From positions 1-17,615 of the forward strand of contig CATMVR010000025.1 in NCBI GenBank assembly GCA_950075905.1: DNA of 17,615 nt, given 5' to 3'. This DNA comes from an uncultured Persicitalea sp. (lineage in GTDB: Bacteria > Bacteroidota > Bacteroidia > Cytophagales > Spirosomataceae). The translations under genes and the position numbers were made by a program. Below the pieces are notes generated by a model that searched no databases, was not told where the DNA came from, and worked only from the letters and a program-made list of their open reading frames with translations. Positions 16,025 through 17,615 of this stretch are shown one piece after another (the stretch's first letter is position 1; every line of letters begins with the position of its first letter).

Positions 16025-17304
16025 AATTTCATGCTATGAAAAATAATTGGAAACTTACCTTACAAACTAAAAAGCTACGCCAGAAGGGAAATTATTTCGA
16101 ACAAACAACGTCGGATGCTTTGCAGGCAGTGCGCTGCATCTCGGGCAGCTATCGGTCTTTTGCCAAATCCTTTGGCGATCCGCAGGCTTATACACCTCCG
16201 ACTTTTTCTGGTGCTCTTGATAAGGTATATCAGGACTTTCGCCAGGAGTACGCAAAAAAGAAATTGGATGATTTTAAAGGTACAAATGACTCTATTCTCA
16301 GTCGATTTGCACAGGTCCTTGTTTATCCAGATGGAAAATTAAGCAGCTTTTCCTTTGGGGGAAGCACTGTTACCCTATTACGGAATTGCATCCCTCGTGC
16401 AATTATTGAGAGAGAAACTACCTGTCAGGCAGGCGATCTGCTGGTCATCAACCTGGAAGGAGAATCTTCTACGGAAAAACTCATTAAAAATGGCGCTTTA
16501 AAAAGCATTGAAAACGATTTTCCCCTATTGATCTTTGAGATCGAAAAAGAAGAAAGCAAAGAAATAGTACCACCAAAAAAAGTTGAAGAAGCTCAAAGGG
16601 AGGAAGATAACCCTGGTATGAAAATTATACCTCCACTGGTCGAAGTGCCTGAAATTAACTCAATTCCTACAACGCCTGATGATTCCGGAATAAATACAGA
16701 AAAGAAGGAATCAGGCAAGAAAAAGCAATGGATTTGGTTGGCAACAATGATTATTCTAACAGGCCTAAGCGCATGGATTGCATACCCGTACGTCACAGAT
16801 AAGCTGCCTAAATTGGGGATTTCTTCCATATCCCCACAGGATACAATTTCACAGGCAGGAGATGGAGATAATCAGGAAGAGAACTCGCCAGCAATAGATG
16901 CCTCTTTCCCTAAAACAGATAGCATTTTAAAAATTTATTACGCAAAAAATCCCCGGGAGCTACCACTGTTGGATGAAGCAATACAAACTCTGAAAAAGGA
17001 GCAGAACAACCAAACAAATGGCTCTTCTTCTACTTTACAAACAGATCTCCAGAAAGAGAGAACTGAGCTCGTAAATCAGATAAAGATTACCTACAATGAA
17101 TACCTTAGGGGTGCTCAACTCGCTGTGGAAGAAGGAAAACTACCTGAGGCCAACAAGTTGTTAGCAAAAGCAGAACAATTTTTCAATAGTTCGTTAAAAA
17201 AGGGGCTAAATGACGATGCTGAAATTAAGTCAATCCGTGCAGATTTGATGAAACGAATCGGTAAGGTTGAAAGTTTAAAGAGAGAAGATCCTTTTGAGTT
17301 TTGA
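16021..17304 (+). CDS. Single-pass membrane protein with possible degenerate PP2C-like cytoplasmic domain
   Basis: 427 residues. The start ATG at 16021 shares ATGA with the preceding stop; a second ATG at 16036 is possible. Residues 1-170 are cytoplasmic and loosely follow the strand order of PP2C phosphatases: YPDGKLSSFSFGGSTVTLLR at 102-121 resembles the 'dGkl..a.vGDSraYllR' segment, and CQAGDLLVINLEG at 135-147 resembles 'GDlLLLcTDG'. The metal-binding aspartates of those motifs are replaced (GGST, NLEG), so if the relation is real this is a pseudophosphatase. An acidic/proline linker (about 174-230) and KKK lead into a TM at about 236-256. The outside part has a helical, coiled-coil or TPR-like tail (about 330-420; AQLAVEEGKLPEANKLLAKAEQFF). 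The gene is last in the operon and fairly AT-rich. ORF firm; PP2C resemblance tentative. Confidence 0.65.
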   Translation: MKFHAMKNNWKLTLQTKKLRQKGNYFEQTTSDALQAVRCISGSYRSFAKSFGDPQAYTPPTFSGALDKVYQDFRQEYAKKKLDDFKGTNDSILSRFAQVLVYPDGKLSSFSFGGSTVTLLRNCIPRAIIERETTCQAGDLLVINLEGESSTEKLIKNGALKSIENDFPLLIFEIEKEESKEIVPPKKVEEAQREEDNPGMKIIPPLVEVPEINSIPTTPDDSGINTEKKESGKKKQWIWLATMIILTGLSAWIAYPYVTDKLPKLGISSISPQDTISQAGDGDNQEENSPAIDASFPKTDSILKIYYAKNPRELPLLDEAIQTLKKEQNNQTNGSSSTLQTDLQKERTELVNQIKITYNEYLRGAQLAVEEGKLPEANKLLAKAEQFFNSSLKKGLNDDAEIKSIRADLMKRIGKVESLKREDPFEF

Positions 17305-17321
17305 TTGTAGCGGAAGGTTGT

Positions 17322-17336
17322 ACCTCAAAATGAGGT
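17322..17336. terminator. Possible terminator hairpin between convergent genes
   Basis: A perfect inverted repeat, ACCTCA (17322-17327) and TGAGGT (17331-17336), has a 3-base AAA loop. It lies 18 bases after the stop of the last operon gene and 55 bases before the stop of the convergent dehydrogenase gene. There is no T-run on either side, so it is a weak intrinsic terminator at best; position between convergent genes is the main support. Confidence 0.4.
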
Positions 17337-17390
17337 GACACGATTCAGTATATAGTCTCATCAACAGCAGGATAAATTTGCCAATCCTCC

Positions 17391-17615
17391 TCAAAGCGAA
17401 ATCCCTGTCTCCCTGCCAATCACTTCCAGCGCCGCCACCACTTCCTGATTGAGCGGAATCCCTTCCCGTAGCCGAACACCGTAGGCCTCGCGTTCGGGGT
17501 CGCCGGGAATCAGCACGGCCTCTTCTCCCGGCAGCGGGCGGGTGCTGCGCAGGGTGTTGATCCAGGCGTCTATGTCTTTTTTAAATTCGGTGGTGTCGCG
17601 AAAACTTTCGATATC
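17391..17615 (-). CDS. Malate/L-lactate dehydrogenase family (Ldh_2) oxidoreductase, C-terminal fragment
   Basis: The minus strand from the right edge to the TGA at 17393-17391 is open for 74 codons with good coding character; the N-terminus lies outside the window. The fragment shows the C-terminal signature of NAD(P)-dependent malate/L-lactate/ureidoglycolate dehydrogenases: FKKDIDAWINTLRSTRP, then GEEAVLIPGDPE and REGIPLNQEVVAALEVIG. Members reduce or oxidise 2-hydroxy acids in the cytoplasm. The substrate cannot be told from this fragment. The gene is convergent with the plus-strand operon and GC-rich, and probably marks the edge of unrelated metabolic DNA. Confidence 0.75.
   Translation of the reverse strand, partial: DIESFRDTTEFKKDIDAWINTLRSTRPLPGEEAVLIPGDPEREAYGVRLREGIPLNQEVVAALEVIGRETGISL

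Noticed and set aside
1..17615. CRISPR arrays, tRNA or rRNA genes, insertion sequences
   Set aside because: No regularly spaced repeats, cloverleaf-like segments, transposase motifs or terminal inverted repeats were seen on either strand.

Overview
The window looks like chromosomal DNA of a Bacteroidota bacterium, probably a Cytophagales-type environmental species. The reasons are the absence of Shine-Dalgarno sequences before most starts, the DUF4384-like and Bacteroidota-style anti-sigma-like proteins, and the mixed base composition. The taxonomic placement is inference.

Layout. Positions 1-2422 on the minus strand hold two exported-protein genes: a papain-fold (C1) cysteine protease with a DUF4384-like C-terminal domain, and downstream of it a beta-propeller-like protein that runs off the left edge. 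A 339-base AT-rich divergent intergenic region (2423-2761) follows, with a tandem GTTAGGGTA repeat and nested inverted repeats. From 2762 to 17304 eight genes run on the plus strand with short gaps or overlaps: a very AT-rich sigma-70-family (ECF-like) factor; a single-pass anti-sigma-like protein with a TPR-like tail; a 997-residue cytoplasmic protein joining an N-terminal HEPN-like domain to an actin/Hsp70-fold ATPase; an unrecognised two-TM protein; an exported caspase-fold (C14) protease with Sel1 repeats; a 1829-residue membrane protein that appears to fuse a SEDS (RodA/FtsW-like) glycosyltransferase to a class B penicillin-binding transpeptidase; a small single-pass membrane protein; and a single-pass protein whose cytoplasmic part faintly resembles a PP2C phosphatase without its metal ligands. 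At the right edge, convergent, is the C-terminus of a malate/L-lactate dehydrogenase family (Ldh_2) enzyme, probably unrelated housekeeping DNA.

Working idea (inference). The plus-strand genes look like one sigma-controlled envelope system: sigma factor and membrane anti-sigma for regulation, a nucleotide-driven HEPN/actin-like cytoplasmic component, a one-piece peptidoglycan polymerase/transpeptidase, and two different exported cysteine proteases (caspase-fold in the main operon, papain-fold divergent). I do not recognise this gene set as a described system. It could be a conflict/stress response acting on the cell wall or a specialised wall-remodelling machine; the sequence alone does not decide. 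The mosaic GC content (sigma gene and caspase catalytic region AT-rich, SEDS-PBP gene GC-rich) suggests modular assembly or horizontal exchange.
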